A stretch of 64,000 nucleotides of DNA, from positions 62,001-126,000 of the forward strand of contig NZ_RFFL01000013.1 in assembly GCF_003696285.1 (NCBI RefSeq), read 5' to 3'. Source of the DNA: Stutzerimonas nitrititolerans (GTDB taxonomy: Bacteria; Pseudomonadota; Gammaproteobacteria; Pseudomonadales; Pseudomonadaceae). Below the pieces are notes generated by a model. That model did no database searches, was not told where the DNA came from, and worked only from the letters and a program-made list of their open reading frames with translations. Shown here piece by piece: positions 53,594 through 62,944 of the stretch (the first letter of the stretch is position 1; every line of letters starts with the position of its first letter). The position numbers and the translations under genes are program-made.

Positions 53594-54469
53594 ATGGAAT
53601 TCATTCGCAGCCGAATCGAAACCCAGGTCATGAGCCTCACAGGCCTGGCCATCGGCGGCATCGACTACGAGAACCCGCCCGGCGATCCGGGGCTGTTCGG
53701 CCCGGGCTCGGCGTGCTGGCGGGTCCACGGCGACTTCACCTCGATGCTGGTAGGCGGCATCTCGGCGCTGCTGCTGCAGGCACTGCATCCGTTGGCGCTG
53801 GCGGGGGTCTGGGATCATTCGAATTTTCGTGACGACCTGCTCGGGCGCCTGCGTCGCACCGGTCAGTTCATCTCGGGAACCACCTTCGGCAACCGCGAGG
53901 ATGCCGAGCGACTGCTCGAACGGGTTCGGCAGATTCATCTGAAGGTCACCGGCCAGACCGCCGATGGCCGCCCCTATGCCGCCTATGATCCGGACCTGCT
54001 GACCTGGGTGCATGTGGCCGAGGTCAGCAGCTTTCTCAAGGCGCACCTGCGCTATCTCGATCCAGCGTTGCCCGGCAGCGAGCAGGATCGCTATTACGCC
54101 GAAGTCGCACTGATCGCCGAACGCCTCGGGGCCCGCGACGTACCGCGCTCCCGGCAGCAGGTTCTGGACTACTTTGCCGCCGTACGGCCGCAGCTGCGCT
54201 GCGACGAACGCTCGCGGGAAATACTTCGCGTGCTGCGTGGCGCTCCCGCGCCCAGCGCGCTGGCCCGGCCTTTCGGCGCCCTGATGATGCAGGCCGGTAT
54301 CGAGTTGCTGCCCGATTGGGCCAGCGCCCTGTTCGAACTGCAGCCGGGCCCATGCCAGCGACAGCTGATCCGGTTCGGCGTACGGCAAACCGCGCCGCTG
54401 CTGCGCTGGGCGGTCCGCAACGGTTCGGCCCACCGCGCCCGTCGGCGCGTGGGGCAGCCGGCTCGATGA
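53594..54469 (+). CDS. MpaB/rubber-oxygenase-like DUF2236 protein
   Basis: A 291-residue protein. The DUF2236 family contains the heme-dependent latex oxygenase Lcp and MpaB; this one has FGPGSACWRVHGDFTSMLVGGISALLLQALHPLALAGVWDHS, FRDDLLGRLRRTGQFISGTTFGNREDAERLLERVRQIHLKVTG and DLLTWVHVAEVSSFLKAH, where the conserved His, Arg and Asp residues lie. Function in bacteria without rubber is unknown. Start ATG 53594 has no strong RBS. Between pgi and DUF748. Confidence 0.85.
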   Translation: MEFIRSRIETQVMSLTGLAIGGIDYENPPGDPGLFGPGSACWRVHGDFTSMLVGGISALLLQALHPLALAGVWDHSNFRDDLLGRLRRTGQFISGTTFGNREDAERLLERVRQIHLKVTGQTADGRPYAAYDPDLLTWVHVAEVSSFLKAHLRYLDPALPGSEQDRYYAEVALIAERLGARDVPRSRQQVLDYFAAVRPQLRCDERSREILRVLRGAPAPSALARPFGALMMQAGIELLPDWASALFELQPGPCQRQLIRFGVRQTAPLLRWAVRNGSAHRARRRVGQPAR

Positions 54470-54562
54470 GGCTGGCCGCCGTACCGGAGCACAGCGCACA
54501 CTGAGGAACCGGATTCTCATGCCATACTCCAAGCCACTCAATCGCCTGGAACTGAATACAGC

Positions 54563-57466
54563 ATGCCCAACGGAGTGAAGCGCGCGCTCATCGGCACGAT
54601 GACCGCCCTGGTCTGCTATAGCCTGCTTGGCTTCCTGATCCTGCCTGGCGTCGCCCAGCGCATAGCCAATCAGCAGCTCGCCCAGTACGCCACGGTGCCG
54701 GCCAGCCTGGAGCGCCTCGAGTTCAATCCCTTCAGCCTCGAACTGACCCTGTTCAACCTTCGCCTCGGCGAGCCGGGCGCGGAACAGCTGGGCTTCGAGC
54801 GGCTCTACCTGAACCTGCAATGGAGCAGCCTCTGGCGTCGCACGCTGCACCTGGCTGATGTCGAGCTGGACAGGCTGCAAAGCGAAGTGCGCTTCGACGA
54901 AAACGGCACGCTCAACCTGAGCCAGCTGTTCGCCCTCCCTGAATCCGAGGAAGCCCCGGAAGAGGCCGAAACCGAGCCTTTCGCATTGCGCGTGGACCGC
55001 CTGCAGCTGACCGATGGGGCCCTGCACTTCGAGGACCGGCGCCCGCAAGAGCCGATCGACATGCGCCTGGATGCGCTCAGCTTCGAGCTGCTCAACTTCG
55101 CCACGCGGGCCGAAGATGCCGCCGATGCCGTGCTGGTGGCCAACGGACCGAACGGTGCCCGGCTCGAATGGCAGGGCCAGATCGGCCTGGCGCCCATTGC
55201 CTCTACCGGCCAGTTGAAGGTCAGCAATCTGGATCTGGCTACCTTCTGGCCCTATGTCCGCGAGGCGGCGCCGCTGGCCTTGCGCAACGGCCGGCTCGGC
55301 TTCAGCAGCGAGTATCGGCTCGATCTGAGCGAAGGCACGGCGCTGGTGCTGGAGAACATCGAAGCTGCGCTCTCCCCGCTCGATATCGACAGCCTCGACG
55401 GCGAACCCCTGCTGCGCCTGGCGCAGCTGCAAATCAGCCAGACCTCGCTGGACCTAGCCAAGCAGCAGATCGTCGTCGGCCAGGTGCGCAGCCACAAGCT
55501 GGAAAGCTGGGTGGCGCGCGAGCGCGACGGCGAACTGAACTGGCAGAAGCTCTTCGCCGCCCAGCCCGCGGACACAGCACCCACGACCGCCGATCAACCA
55601 GCGGCCGAAACCGAAGCGACCGACAACGGCCAACCCTGGCAGGTGCTGCTGAACGACGTGCAACTACGCGAATACCAGCTTCATCTGACCGACCGCGTAC
55701 CCGAAACCGAGGTGGCGCTGGAACTCGGGCCGCTCGAACTCGACCTGCAGGATTTCGACAGCCTCGGGACCTCGCCCTTCCAGCTGGAGCTCGCGACGGG
55801 CATCGGTCGACAGGGCTCGCTGCAGGCCAAGGGGCAGCTGCAACTGGAGCCGGCCAGCGGCACCCTGGCCGTACAGACCAGAGACATCGACCTGCGGATC
55901 GCACAGGCCTATCTGAGCCCCTTCATCCATCTGGAACTGCGCAGCGGCTTGCTGAGCAGCGACCTTGACGTGGCGCTGACCAGCAGCGAGCCCCTGGCTT
56001 TCGAGGTGAACGGTGCCGCCGAGATCACCCAGCTGCACACCCTGGACACCATCAAGAATCGCGACCTCCTCAAATGGCAGCGACTGCAACTGGAGGGCTT
56101 GAAGTACAACCATCCCGAGCGGCTGACGATTGGCTCCATCGCGCTGCAGCAGCCTTATGCGCGCTTCATCATCAACCCCGACCTGTCCACCAACGTCAAT
56201 GACCTGCTGATCGACCAGCCACAAGGCCAGAGCACCAGCCAGCCCCCCGAGGCGAGCGAAACGTCCGAGCCGCTGGCCATACGCATCGGCGGAATCAAGA
56301 TCGACGATGGCTCGGCCAACTTCGCCGACCTGAGCCTCACGCCGCCGTTCATCACCGCCGTGCAGGAACTCAACGGCGCCATCGGCACGCTGGACAACCA
56401 GCAGCAGGCGGCCGCCTCGGTAGACATCAAGGGCAAGGTCGATCGCTACGCACCGGTCAGCATCGTGGGCAGCCTGATGCCCTTCGACCCCATGCAGAGC
56501 CTGGACATCGCCACTCGCTTCAAGCAGGTCGAACTCACCACCCTGTCACCTTATTCGAGCAAGTTCGCCGGCTACCGCATCCGCAAGGGACGGCTCGATC
56601 TGGATCTGCACTACCGCATCCAGCAGGGGCAATTGAATGCCGAGAACAAGGTGGTGCTCGAACAGTTGCAGCTCGGCGAGAAGGTCGACAGCCCAGACGC
56701 CGTCGACCTGCCGGTCCGCCTGGCCGTCGCCCTGCTCAAGGACACCAAGGGCACCATCTCCATCGAGCTGCCGGTACAGGGCAACCTCGACGACCCGCAG
56801 TTCAGCGTGATGCCGATCGTCTGGCAGACACTGCGCAATCTGGTACTGCGCGCTGCTCAGGCGCCGTTCAAGTTCATCGGCGGCCTGGTCGGCGGCAGCC
56901 AGGAAGACCTCAGTCAGGTAGCCTTCCGCCCCGGCACCAGCGAGCTCGACGCTCCGGCCCGCAGCGCACTGGATACCCTGGTCGCGGCGCTCGGCGAGCG
57001 ACCGGCCCTTCGCCTGGAAGTGGAAGGCATGAGCGCGCCGAGGATGGATGGCCCGCTGCTGGCCGAACAGCGCCTGGAGCAGGAGTACCAGAGCACCTGG
57101 TACAGCATCCTGCAGCGTCGTGGCGACAAGGTCCCCGCCTCCGCCCGCGAGCTGGTCGTACCCGAGGACGACAAGGCCGTGCTGCTCGAAGGCATCTACC
57201 GGAGCCGCCTCAAGCGGCAGCCGCCAGCCGAATGGCGCGAGCTGGAAGACGAGGAGCGCGCCGCCCGTATGCGCAGCGCGATGATCGAGCACTGGAGCGA
57301 CAACACCTCGCTGCTTCGGCGACTGGCACAACAGCGCGCCAGCAGCATCAAGGATTACCTGGTGGAGCAGGGTCTTGCCGACCAGCGCGTGTACCTGCTC
57401 GACACCGGCACCACCGAAGCGGAAGATGACCGGGTCTCGACAGTGCTGCACCTGGGAGCCGAGTAG
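54563..57466 (+). CDS. DUF748 (AsmA-like) inner-membrane/periplasmic protein
   Basis: A 967-residue protein with one N-terminal helix (LIGTMTALVCYSLLGFLILPGVAQRIAN). The rest is a long beta-rich domain with repeated hydrophobic alternation and a loop of low complexity (EEAPEEAETEP; DTAPTTADQPAAETEA), as in AsmA/TamB-type bridge-like lipid transfer proteins. FIVNP-like and ANFADLSLTPPFITAVQELNGAIG motifs and the final WSDNTSLLRRLAQQRASSIKDYLVEQGLADQRVYLLDT (an OmpA-like end) fit DUF748. It probably spans the periplasm and aids phospholipid transfer, by family inference. Confidence 0.9.
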   Translation: MPNGVKRALIGTMTALVCYSLLGFLILPGVAQRIANQQLAQYATVPASLERLEFNPFSLELTLFNLRLGEPGAEQLGFERLYLNLQWSSLWRRTLHLADVELDRLQSEVRFDENGTLNLSQLFALPESEEAPEEAETEPFALRVDRLQLTDGALHFEDRRPQEPIDMRLDALSFELLNFATRAEDAADAVLVANGPNGARLEWQGQIGLAPIASTGQLKVSNLDLATFWPYVREAAPLALRNGRLGFSSEYRLDLSEGTALVLENIEAALSPLDIDSLDGEPLLRLAQLQISQTSLDLAKQQIVVGQVRSHKLESWVARERDGELNWQKLFAAQPADTAPTTADQPAAETEATDNGQPWQVLLNDVQLREYQLHLTDRVPETEVALELGPLELDLQDFDSLGTSPFQLELATGIGRQGSLQAKGQLQLEPASGTLAVQTRDIDLRIAQAYLSPFIHLELRSGLLSSDLDVALTSSEPLAFEVNGAAEITQLHTLDTIKNRDLLKWQRLQLEGLKYNHPERLTIGSIALQQPYARFIINPDLSTNVNDLLIDQPQGQSTSQPPEASETSEPLAIRIGGIKIDDGSANFADLSLTPPFITAVQELNGAIGTLDNQQQAAASVDIKGKVDRYAPVSIVGSLMPFDPMQSLDIATRFKQVELTTLSPYSSKFAGYRIRKGRLDLDLHYRIQQGQLNAENKVVLEQLQLGEKVDSPDAVDLPVRLAVALLKDTKGTISIELPVQGNLDDPQFSVMPIVWQTLRNLVLRAAQAPFKFIGGLVGGSQEDLSQVAFRPGTSELDAPARSALDTLVAALGERPALRLEVEGMSAPRMDGPLLAEQRLEQEYQSTWYSILQRRGDKVPASARELVVPEDDKAVLLEGIYRSRLKRQPPAEWRELEDEERAARMRSAMIEHWSDNTSLLRRLAQQRASSIKDYLVEQGLADQRVYLLDTGTTEAEDDRVSTVLHLGAE

Positions 57467-57467
57467 C

Positions 57468-57764
57468 ATGAACCTCAGACACCTTGCCTCGAGTTGCGCC
57501 CTCGGCCTGTGCTGCCTGGCGGCGCAGGCCGATACCATGCGCTGTGGCAGCAACCTGGTCAGCAGCGGGGACCGCGGCTTCGAGGTGGAACGCAAGTGCG
57601 GCCCGCCTGTGCACCGGGATGTGGTGGGTTACGCGCTGGGTCGCAACGACCGCCACGAGTTCATGCTCGAGGAGTGGGTCTACGGACCGAACAATGGCAT
57701 GCTCAGCATCCTCATCTTCGAGGGTAATCGGCTCAAGCGTATCGAAACGCGCCGCAGCCGCTGA
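57468..57764 (+). CDS. DUF2845 domain protein, first of two
   Basis: A 98-residue exported protein. The signal peptide MNLRHLASSCALGLCCLAAQA precedes DTMRCGSNLVSSGDRGFEVERKCGPPVHRDVV. CGSNLV and KCGPP supply two Cys. It begins two bases after the DUF748 stop and 15 bases before its paralogue. Function unknown; the same pair follows the DUF748 gene in P. aeruginosa. Confidence 0.85.
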   Translation: MNLRHLASSCALGLCCLAAQADTMRCGSNLVSSGDRGFEVERKCGPPVHRDVVGYALGRNDRHEFMLEEWVYGPNNGMLSILIFEGNRLKRIETRRSR

Positions 57765-57779
57765 GTGAAAGGAATTGCC

Positions 57780-58088
57780 ATGACCCGATGGATCGTCAAG
57801 ACCGCCGTCACCTTGCTGTTCTGCACGCTACAGGCACACGCGGCTTCCACCCATCGCTGCGGCAGCAATCTGGTCAGTCTCGACGCTTCGACCGCCGAGG
57901 TTCGCGGCAAATGCGGCGAGCCCGCCAGCAGCGGTTTCGTCGGCTACAAGGAAGTCGTCGATCAGTACGGTTTCCGTACCGAGGTTCCGGTCGAGGAATG
58001 GACCTACGGCCCGACCCACGGGATGTATCACTTCCTTCGTTTCGAAGCCAACAGGCTTCGCCAGATCGACAGCGAACGCGGCCGCTGA
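57780..58088 (+). CDS. DUF2845 domain protein, second of two
   Basis: A 102-residue exported paralogue of the gene just before it. Signal peptide MTRWIVKTAVTLLFCTLQAHAA; mature part THRCGSNLVSLDASTAEVRGKCGEPASSGFVGYKEV...VEEWTYGPTHGMYHFLRFEANRLRQID lines up with the first protein through CGSNLV, KCG, EEW.YGP and F..NRL.I. RBS AAAGGAAT. The pair arose by tandem duplication. Confidence 0.85.
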   Translation: MTRWIVKTAVTLLFCTLQAHAASTHRCGSNLVSLDASTAEVRGKCGEPASSGFVGYKEVVDQYGFRTEVPVEEWTYGPTHGMYHFLRFEANRLRQIDSERGR

Positions 58089-58092
58089 ACGA

Positions 58093-58145
58093 AAAAACCC
58101 GCCATCGGCGGGTTTTTACATCGAGGTGCCGCAACGGCACCTCGA
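58093..58145. terminator. Double hairpin: terminator plus GAGGTGCC stem-loop
   Basis: AAAAACCCGCC/GGCGGGTTTTT (58093-58117) is bidirectional. It is followed at once by TCGAGGTGCC (58121-58130) and GGCACCTCGA (58136-58145). It separates the convergent DUF2845 and BON genes. Confidence 0.85.
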
Positions 58146-58154
58146 TAGCACGAC

Positions 58155-58529
58155 TTATTCGACGGCTTTCAGGCCATCAGCCGAGACTTCGCGCACACCT
58201 TTGATCTGCTTGGCCTTGGCGATTGCAGCTTCGCGCTCGGCCTCGGTGGCGACAGTACCGGACAGCGAGACCACACCATTGTTGGTTTCGACTTCGATAT
58301 CCATGCCCGGCGTTGCGTCCTCGGCCAGCAGGCTGGATTTGACCTTGGTGGTGATCCAGGTATCCGAAGCGGCTTCACCGGCGTCGTCCATGGTGTCGTT
58401 GGCCGCCAGCATGACGGTGTCTTTGGTCGCCAGAGCAGAAGTGTTTTCGGCGAAAGCCACACCTGCCATCGGCAGGGTCATGGCAGTGGCGATAACGGCG
58501 GCAGTCAAAGAGTTCTGAATGGTCTTCAT
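58155..58529 (-). CDS. BON domain periplasmic protein (OsmY-like)
   Basis: A 124-residue periplasmic protein. Signal peptide MKTIQNSLTAAVIATAMTLPMAGVAFA, then a short acidic spacer and one BON domain (ASDTWITTKVKSSLLAEDATPGMDIEVETNNGVVSLSGTVATEAEREAAIAKAKQIKGVREV). BON domains bind phospholipid; OsmY-type proteins respond to osmotic or envelope stress and act as chaperones. The ATG at 58529 is preceded by AGGAG. Confidence 0.9.
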   Translation of the reverse strand: MKTIQNSLTAAVIATAMTLPMAGVAFAENTSALATKDTVMLAANDTMDDAGEAASDTWITTKVKSSLLAEDATPGMDIEVETNNGVVSLSGTVATEAEREAAIAKAKQIKGVREVSADGLKAVE

Positions 58530-58755
58530 AGATATCACTCCTGTTCTTCATGATTTCCGCGGTATTGCTCCGTCCGCGAATGCATGATTTACAGCGCAAG
58601 CGCCGTGCCAGTTACACGAAACTAAAAATCCCTTTATTTTCAATAGGATATTGAAACAGTAATGGCACACCAAGCTTGCAGTATGCATGTTTGGCAGCCA
58701 GCGGCACGTGCAAGTTGCAATCAGAAGACAGCCTCATGGAGGTCAGATCAAAACG

Positions 58756-58834
58756 AAAAAGGCCCGCCGAAGCGAGCCTTTTTTCGAAACGGACGTCCTA
58801 CCATGTCGCGGAACAGGCTCCTGTGAGCCTGTTC
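58756..58834 (-). terminator. Terminator region of pnp with a second hairpin
   Basis: AAAAAGGC and GCCTTTTTT arms (58756-58784) form an intrinsic terminator for either strand. Nearer pnp, GAACAGGCTC (58811-58820) and GAGCCTGTTC (58825-58834) form a perfect 10-bp stem with a CTGT loop, starting 44 bases after the pnp stop. Confidence 0.75.
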
Positions 58835-58877
58835 AACACGTCAGAACGACGTGCCCGATAATGGCAGAAGCAGCCGA

Positions 58878-60983
58878 TCAGGCGCCGGAGGCTTTCGCCG
58901 CCGCCACGTCCTTGATCGACAGCTTGATGCGGCCGCGGTTGTCCACGTCCAGCACCAGCACTTCGACCTCCTGGCCTTCCTTGAGGACATCGGTGACCTT
59001 CTCGACGCGCTGATCGCTCAGCATCGAGATGTGCACCAGGCCGTCCTTGCCGGGCAGGATGTTGACGAAGGCGCCGAAGTCGACGATGCGCTCCACCTTG
59101 CCGACGTAGATCTTGCCGATCTCGGCCTCTGCAGTGATGGCCAGCACGCGCTGCTTGGCAGCCTCGGCCGCTTCCTTGGTCTCGCCGAAGATCTTGATCG
59201 AGCCATCGTCTTCGATATCGATCGAGGCCTTGGTTTCTTCGCAGATGCCACGGATGGTCGCGCCACCCTTGCCGATCACGTCGCGGATCTTGTCCTGGTC
59301 GATCTTCATCGCCAGCATGGTCGGGGCGTTGGCCGACAGCTCGCTTCGCGACTGGGCGATCACCTGGTTCATCTGGCCGAGGATGTTCAGGCGCGCTTCC
59401 AGCGCCTGCTCCAGCGCCTGCTCCATGATCTCCTCGGTGATGCCCTGGATCTTGATGTCCATCTGCAGCGCGGTGACGCCCTTGGCGGTACCGGCCACCT
59501 TGAAGTCCATGTCGCCCAGGTGATCTTCGTCACCGAGGATGTCAGTCAGTACGGCGAACTTCTCGCCTTCCTTGACCAGACCCATGGCGATACCGGCTAC
59601 CGGCGCCTTCATCGGCACACCGGCGTCCATCAGGGCCAGGGAAGCGCCGCAGACGGAAGCCATCGAGCTGGAACCGTTGGATTCGGTGATTTCCGACACA
59701 ACGCGGATGGTGTACGGAAACTCGTCGGCACTCGGCAGCATGGCGGCGACACCACGACGGGCCAGGCGACCATGACCGATCTCGCGACGACCAGTGGCGC
59801 CCATGCGACCGCACTCACCCACCGAATAGGGCGGGAAGTTGTAGTGCAGCAGGAAGGGGTCTTTCTTCTCGCCTTCCAGGGTGTCCAGCAGCTGCGCGTC
59901 GCGCGCGGTGCCCAGGGTGGCAACCACCAGGGCCTGGGTTTCGCCACGGGTGAACAGGGCCGAACCGTGAGTCTTGTCGAGTACGCCGACTTCGATGTTC
60001 AGGCCACGCACGGTGCGGGTGTCGCGGCCATCGATACGCGGTTTGCCGTTGACGATGTTCTCGCGAACGGTACGGTATTCGATTTCACCGAAGGCGTCTT
60101 TCACTTCGCCTGCCGAAGGCTGACCTTCCTCGCCGGAGAAACGGGCAACGACCTGCTCACGCAACTCGCCCAGGCGCGCGTAGCGATCCTGCTTGATGAT
60201 GATGGTGTAGGCCTGGGAAATCGCTTCGCCGAACTCGCTGCGAATGGCCGTGAGTAGCTCGGTGTTTTCCGCCTTGGGCTGCCAGTCCCAGGTCGGCTTG
60301 CCAGCTTCGGCTGCCAGCTCGGCAACGGCCTGGATAACGACCTGGAATTCGTCATGGGCGAACAGCACTGCGCCCAGCATCTGGTCTTCGGTCAGCTCCT
60401 TGGCCTCGGACTCAACCATCAGCACGGCGTCCTTGGTACCGGCCACGACCATGTCCAGGCTGGAAGCCTTGAGCTGCTCGTAGGTCGGATTCAGCAGGTA
60501 GCCGCTTTCCGGGTGGAAGGCCACGCGCGCAGCGCCGATCGGGCCGTTGAACGGAATGCCGGAGATCGCCAGCGCAGCAGAGGTACCGATCATCGCGGCG
60601 ATGTCCGGGTCGGTCTTCTTGCTGGTCGATACCACGGTGCAGATGACCTGCACTTCATTCTGGAAACCTTCCGGGAACAGCGGGCGGATCGGACGATCGA
60701 TCAGACGCGAGGTCAGGGTTTCCTTCTCGGAGGGACGCGCCTCACGCTTGAAGAAGCCGCCCGGGATCTTGCCGGCAGCGTAGGTCTTTTCCTGGTAGTG
60801 GACCGACAGCGGGAAAAAGCCCTTGCTCGGGTCGGCGGTCTTGGCACCGACCACGGTGACCAGCACGCTCACGTCGTCATCGACGGTGACCAGCACGGCG
60901 CCGGAGGCCTGGCGAGCGATACGGCCCGTCTCCAGGGTTACGGTCGACTGACCGAACTGAAATTTCTTGATTACCGGGTTCAC
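58878..60983 (-). CDS. pnp: Polyribonucleotide nucleotidyltransferase
   Basis: A 701-residue phosphorolytic 3'-5' exoribonuclease. Two RNase PH-like domains ([82 protein letters not shown]), then KH ([29 protein letters not shown]) and S1 ([31 protein letters not shown]). Start is GTG at 60983 (mature [15 protein letters not shown]), with GAAGGA before it. A hairpin-repeat upstream may serve the usual RNase III-dependent autoregulation. Confidence 0.98.
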   Translation of the reverse strand: MNPVIKKFQFGQSTVTLETGRIARQASGAVLVTVDDDVSVLVTVVGAKTADPSKGFFPLSVHYQEKTYAAGKIPGGFFKREARPSEKETLTSRLIDRPIRPLFPEGFQNEVQVICTVVSTSKKTDPDIAAMIGTSAALAISGIPFNGPIGAARVAFHPESGYLLNPTYEQLKASSLDMVVAGTKDAVLMVESEAKELTEDQMLGAVLFAHDEFQVVIQAVAELAAEAGKPTWDWQPKAENTELLTAIRSEFGEAISQAYTIIIKQDRYARLGELREQVVARFSGEEGQPSAGEVKDAFGEIEYRTVRENIVNGKPRIDGRDTRTVRGLNIEVGVLDKTHGSALFTRGETQALVVATLGTARDAQLLDTLEGEKKDPFLLHYNFPPYSVGECGRMGATGRREIGHGRLARRGVAAMLPSADEFPYTIRVVSEITESNGSSSMASVCGASLALMDAGVPMKAPVAGIAMGLVKEGEKFAVLTDILGDEDHLGDMDFKVAGTAKGVTALQMDIKIQGITEEIMEQALEQALEARLNILGQMNQVIAQSRSELSANAPTMLAMKIDQDKIRDVIGKGGATIRGICEETKASIDIEDDGSIKIFGETKEAAEAAKQRVLAITAEAEIGKIYVGKVERIVDFGAFVNILPGKDGLVHISMLSDQRVEKVTDVLKEGQEVEVLVLDVDNRGRIKLSIKDVAAAKASGA

Positions 60984-61058
60984 GGTGTTTTCCTTCTCTC
61001 TGTTGCCTTTGGGGGAAATCGGCAGAACGCTCGGGAGTCGGCCCGAAGCTTCCTGCAA

Positions 61059-61139
61059 GAAAGCCGAAAGCTGGAAGCCCGAAGCTGCAAGCGGGTCATC
61101 CCCGGCTTTCAACTTCCAGCTTCCAGCTTCCGGCTTCCA
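61059..61139. repeat. AGCTGGAAGC / GCTTCCAGC palindromic repeat (copy 2)
   Basis: Left arm GAAAGCTGGAAGCCCGAAGC and right arm CTTCCAGCTTCCAGCTTCC pair over about 35 bases. Located between rpsO and pnp, where an RNase III-cleaved stem is usual in related bacteria. Confidence 0.65.
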
Positions 61140-61151
61140 ACTCGCTACGTC

Positions 61152-61421
61152 TTAACGACGCAGACCCAGACGACCGATCAGGGTGCTGTAACGAGTAGTG
61201 TCCTTGCTCTTCAGGTAATCCAGCAGCTTGCGGCGCTGGTTGACCATGCGGATCAGACCACGACGGGAGTGGTGGTCCTTGCCGTTGGCCTTGAAGTGGT
61301 CCTGCAGCTTGTTGATGTTGGCGGTCAACAGTGCAACCTGCACTTCCGGAGAACCGGTATCGCCTTCAGCTTGCTTGTACTCGTTAACGATCTGGGCTTT
61401 TTCTTCAACGTTAAGTGCCAT
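61152..61421 (-). CDS. rpsO: 30S ribosomal protein S15
   Basis: An 89-residue S15: [74 protein letters not shown], seen here as [20 protein letters not shown] and [21 protein letters not shown]. Binds the central domain of 16S rRNA early in 30S assembly. Confidence 0.99.
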   Translation of the reverse strand: MALNVEEKAQIVNEYKQAEGDTGSPEVQVALLTANINKLQDHFKANGKDHHSRRGLIRMVNQRRKLLDYLKSKDTTRYSTLIGRLGLRR

Positions 61422-61540
61422 GATGGGCTCCTTATAGTGAACAGGCCGGGACGCATCCCGTGTTTATAAAGAGGGCTGACCGTGCCTGCCAACAGCCATC
61501 CTCGTGACGCAGCACGCCATTGGAGTGCACTGCGTATCGG

Positions 61541-62458
61541 TCATACCGACCGAATCAAGCGACGTGGCGCGATGCGCCCGTCTTCGCTCACCTCACCGAT
61601 ACCGATAAAGCGACCGTTATGATCCTGTACCCGAACCATCCCGAACTGAGGTGCTTCCGGGGCTCTCACCGGCTGTCCGTGGAGCCAGTAAAAGGCGCTG
61701 TGCTCCGAAAACTGCAACAGCGGCCAATGTTCCAGGCCGCTGTCGACCGGCTGGAGGAAAGCGTCAACCGCCTCCGCGCCGCCTTCGGCATGGGCCTGTT
61801 CGAGCGCCTCGAGCGTGACGGTCTGGCTCAGCTCGAACGGCCCTGCCTGAGTGCGCCGCAGCTCGGCCACATGCGCCCCGCAACCCAGTTCGCGCCCGAG
61901 GTCCTCGACCAGGGTGCGGATATAGGTGCCCTTGCTGCACGCTACCGCGAGCCGGGCCTTGTCCGCCTCCAGCGAAAGCAGCTCCAGGCGCGCAATGGTA
62001 ACAGAACGCGGCTCACGCTCCACTACCTCTCCGGCACGTGCCAGCTTGTATAACGGCTGACCGTCACGCTTGAGCGCCGAGTACATCGGCGGCACCTGCT
62101 GAATATCCCCACGAAAACGCGGCAATATGGCTTCGAGCTGCTCCCGGCTGACATCCACCGGCTTGCGCTTGACCACTTCGCCTTCCGCGTCGGCGGTCGT
62201 GGTGGTGACGCCCAGCTGGGCCAGCGTCTCGTAGCCCTTGTCGGCATCGAGCAGGTACTGGGAAAACTTGGTGGCTTCACCGAAGCACAAAGGCAGCACG
62301 CCGGTAGCGAGCGGATCGAGACTGCCGGTATGCCCGGCCTTCTCGGCATTGAGCAACCAGCGAACCTTCTGCAGCGCGGCGTTGGACGTAAAGCCACGCG
62401 GCTTGTCGAGGAGAATGATGCCGCTGACTGCGCGGCGCACACGTTTTACCTGGGCCAC
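61541..62458 (-). CDS. truB: tRNA pseudouridine(55) synthase TruB
   Basis: A 305-residue enzyme that makes pseudouridine 55 in t[54 protein letters not shown] (catalytic Asp in TGSLDPLA), [23 protein letters not shown] and [29 protein letters not shown] are present. Directly follows rbfA by three bases. Confidence 0.98.
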   Translation of the reverse strand: MAQVKRVRRAVSGIILLDKPRGFTSNAALQKVRWLLNAEKAGHTGSLDPLATGVLPLCFGEATKFSQYLLDADKGYETLAQLGVTTTTADAEGEVVKRKPVDVSREQLEAILPRFRGDIQQVPPMYSALKRDGQPLYKLARAGEVVEREPRSVTIARLELLSLEADKARLAVACSKGTYIRTLVEDLGRELGCGAHVAELRRTQAGPFELSQTVTLEALEQAHAEGGAEAVDAFLQPVDSGLEHWPLLQFSEHSAFYWLHGQPVRAPEAPQFGMVRVQDHNGRFIGIGEVSEDGRIAPRRLIRSV

Positions 62459-62461
62459 GCG

Positions 62462-62845
62462 TTACTCTCCATCACCATGCTTGCGGTCTTCGGCGACGGC
62501 ACGCTCGATCAGCGAGGCCAGTTCGACACCGCGACGGACGCTGGCGTCATAGTTGAAATGCAGCTGCGGTACCGTGCGCAGCTTCATCGCCTTGCCCAAC
62601 TGCATGCGCAGGAAGCCGCTCGCCTCGTTGAGAATGCGCAGGTTCTCCTTGACCGTATCCTGGTCGTCGTCCTTGCCCATGACGGTGATGAACACCTTGG
62701 CATGGGACAGGTCGCGACTGACCTCGACGCCGGTGATGGTGATCAGCCCGAGGCGCGGATCCTTGATTTCGCGCTGGATCAACGACGCCAGCTCACGCTG
62801 CATCTGATCGCCTATACGCTGGGTGCGGCTGTAATCTTTTGCCAT
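62462..62845 (-). CDS. rbfA: 30S ribosome-binding factor A
   Basis: A 127-residue KH-like factor for 16S rRNA 5'-end maturation and cold adaptation: [49 protein letters not shown], and [18 protein letters not shown]. The start MAKDYSRT has AAGGT upstream; the extension beyond it is repeat sequence. Confidence 0.97.
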   Translation of the reverse strand: MAKDYSRTQRIGDQMQRELASLIQREIKDPRLGLITITGVEVSRDLSHAKVFITVMGKDDDQDTVKENLRILNEASGFLRMQLGKAMKLRTVPQLHFNYDASVRRGVELASLIERAVAEDRKHGDGE

Positions 62846-62860
62846 GACTCTTACCTTCTG

Positions 62861-62937
62861 AAACGCCGAAAGCTGGAAGCTCGAAGCCGGAGGCCGCATG
62901 GGCGGCGTCCGGCTTCTGACTTCCAGCTTCCAGCTTG
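62861..62937. repeat. AGCTGGAAGC / GCTTCCAGC palindromic repeat (copy 3)
   Basis: CGAAAGCTGGAAGCTCGAAGCC pairs with GGCTTCTGACTTCCAGCTTCCAGC, about 20 bases per arm, between infB and rbfA. The upstream limit is just below the rbfA RBS. Confidence 0.65.
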
Positions 62938-62944
62938 CGTTTGC

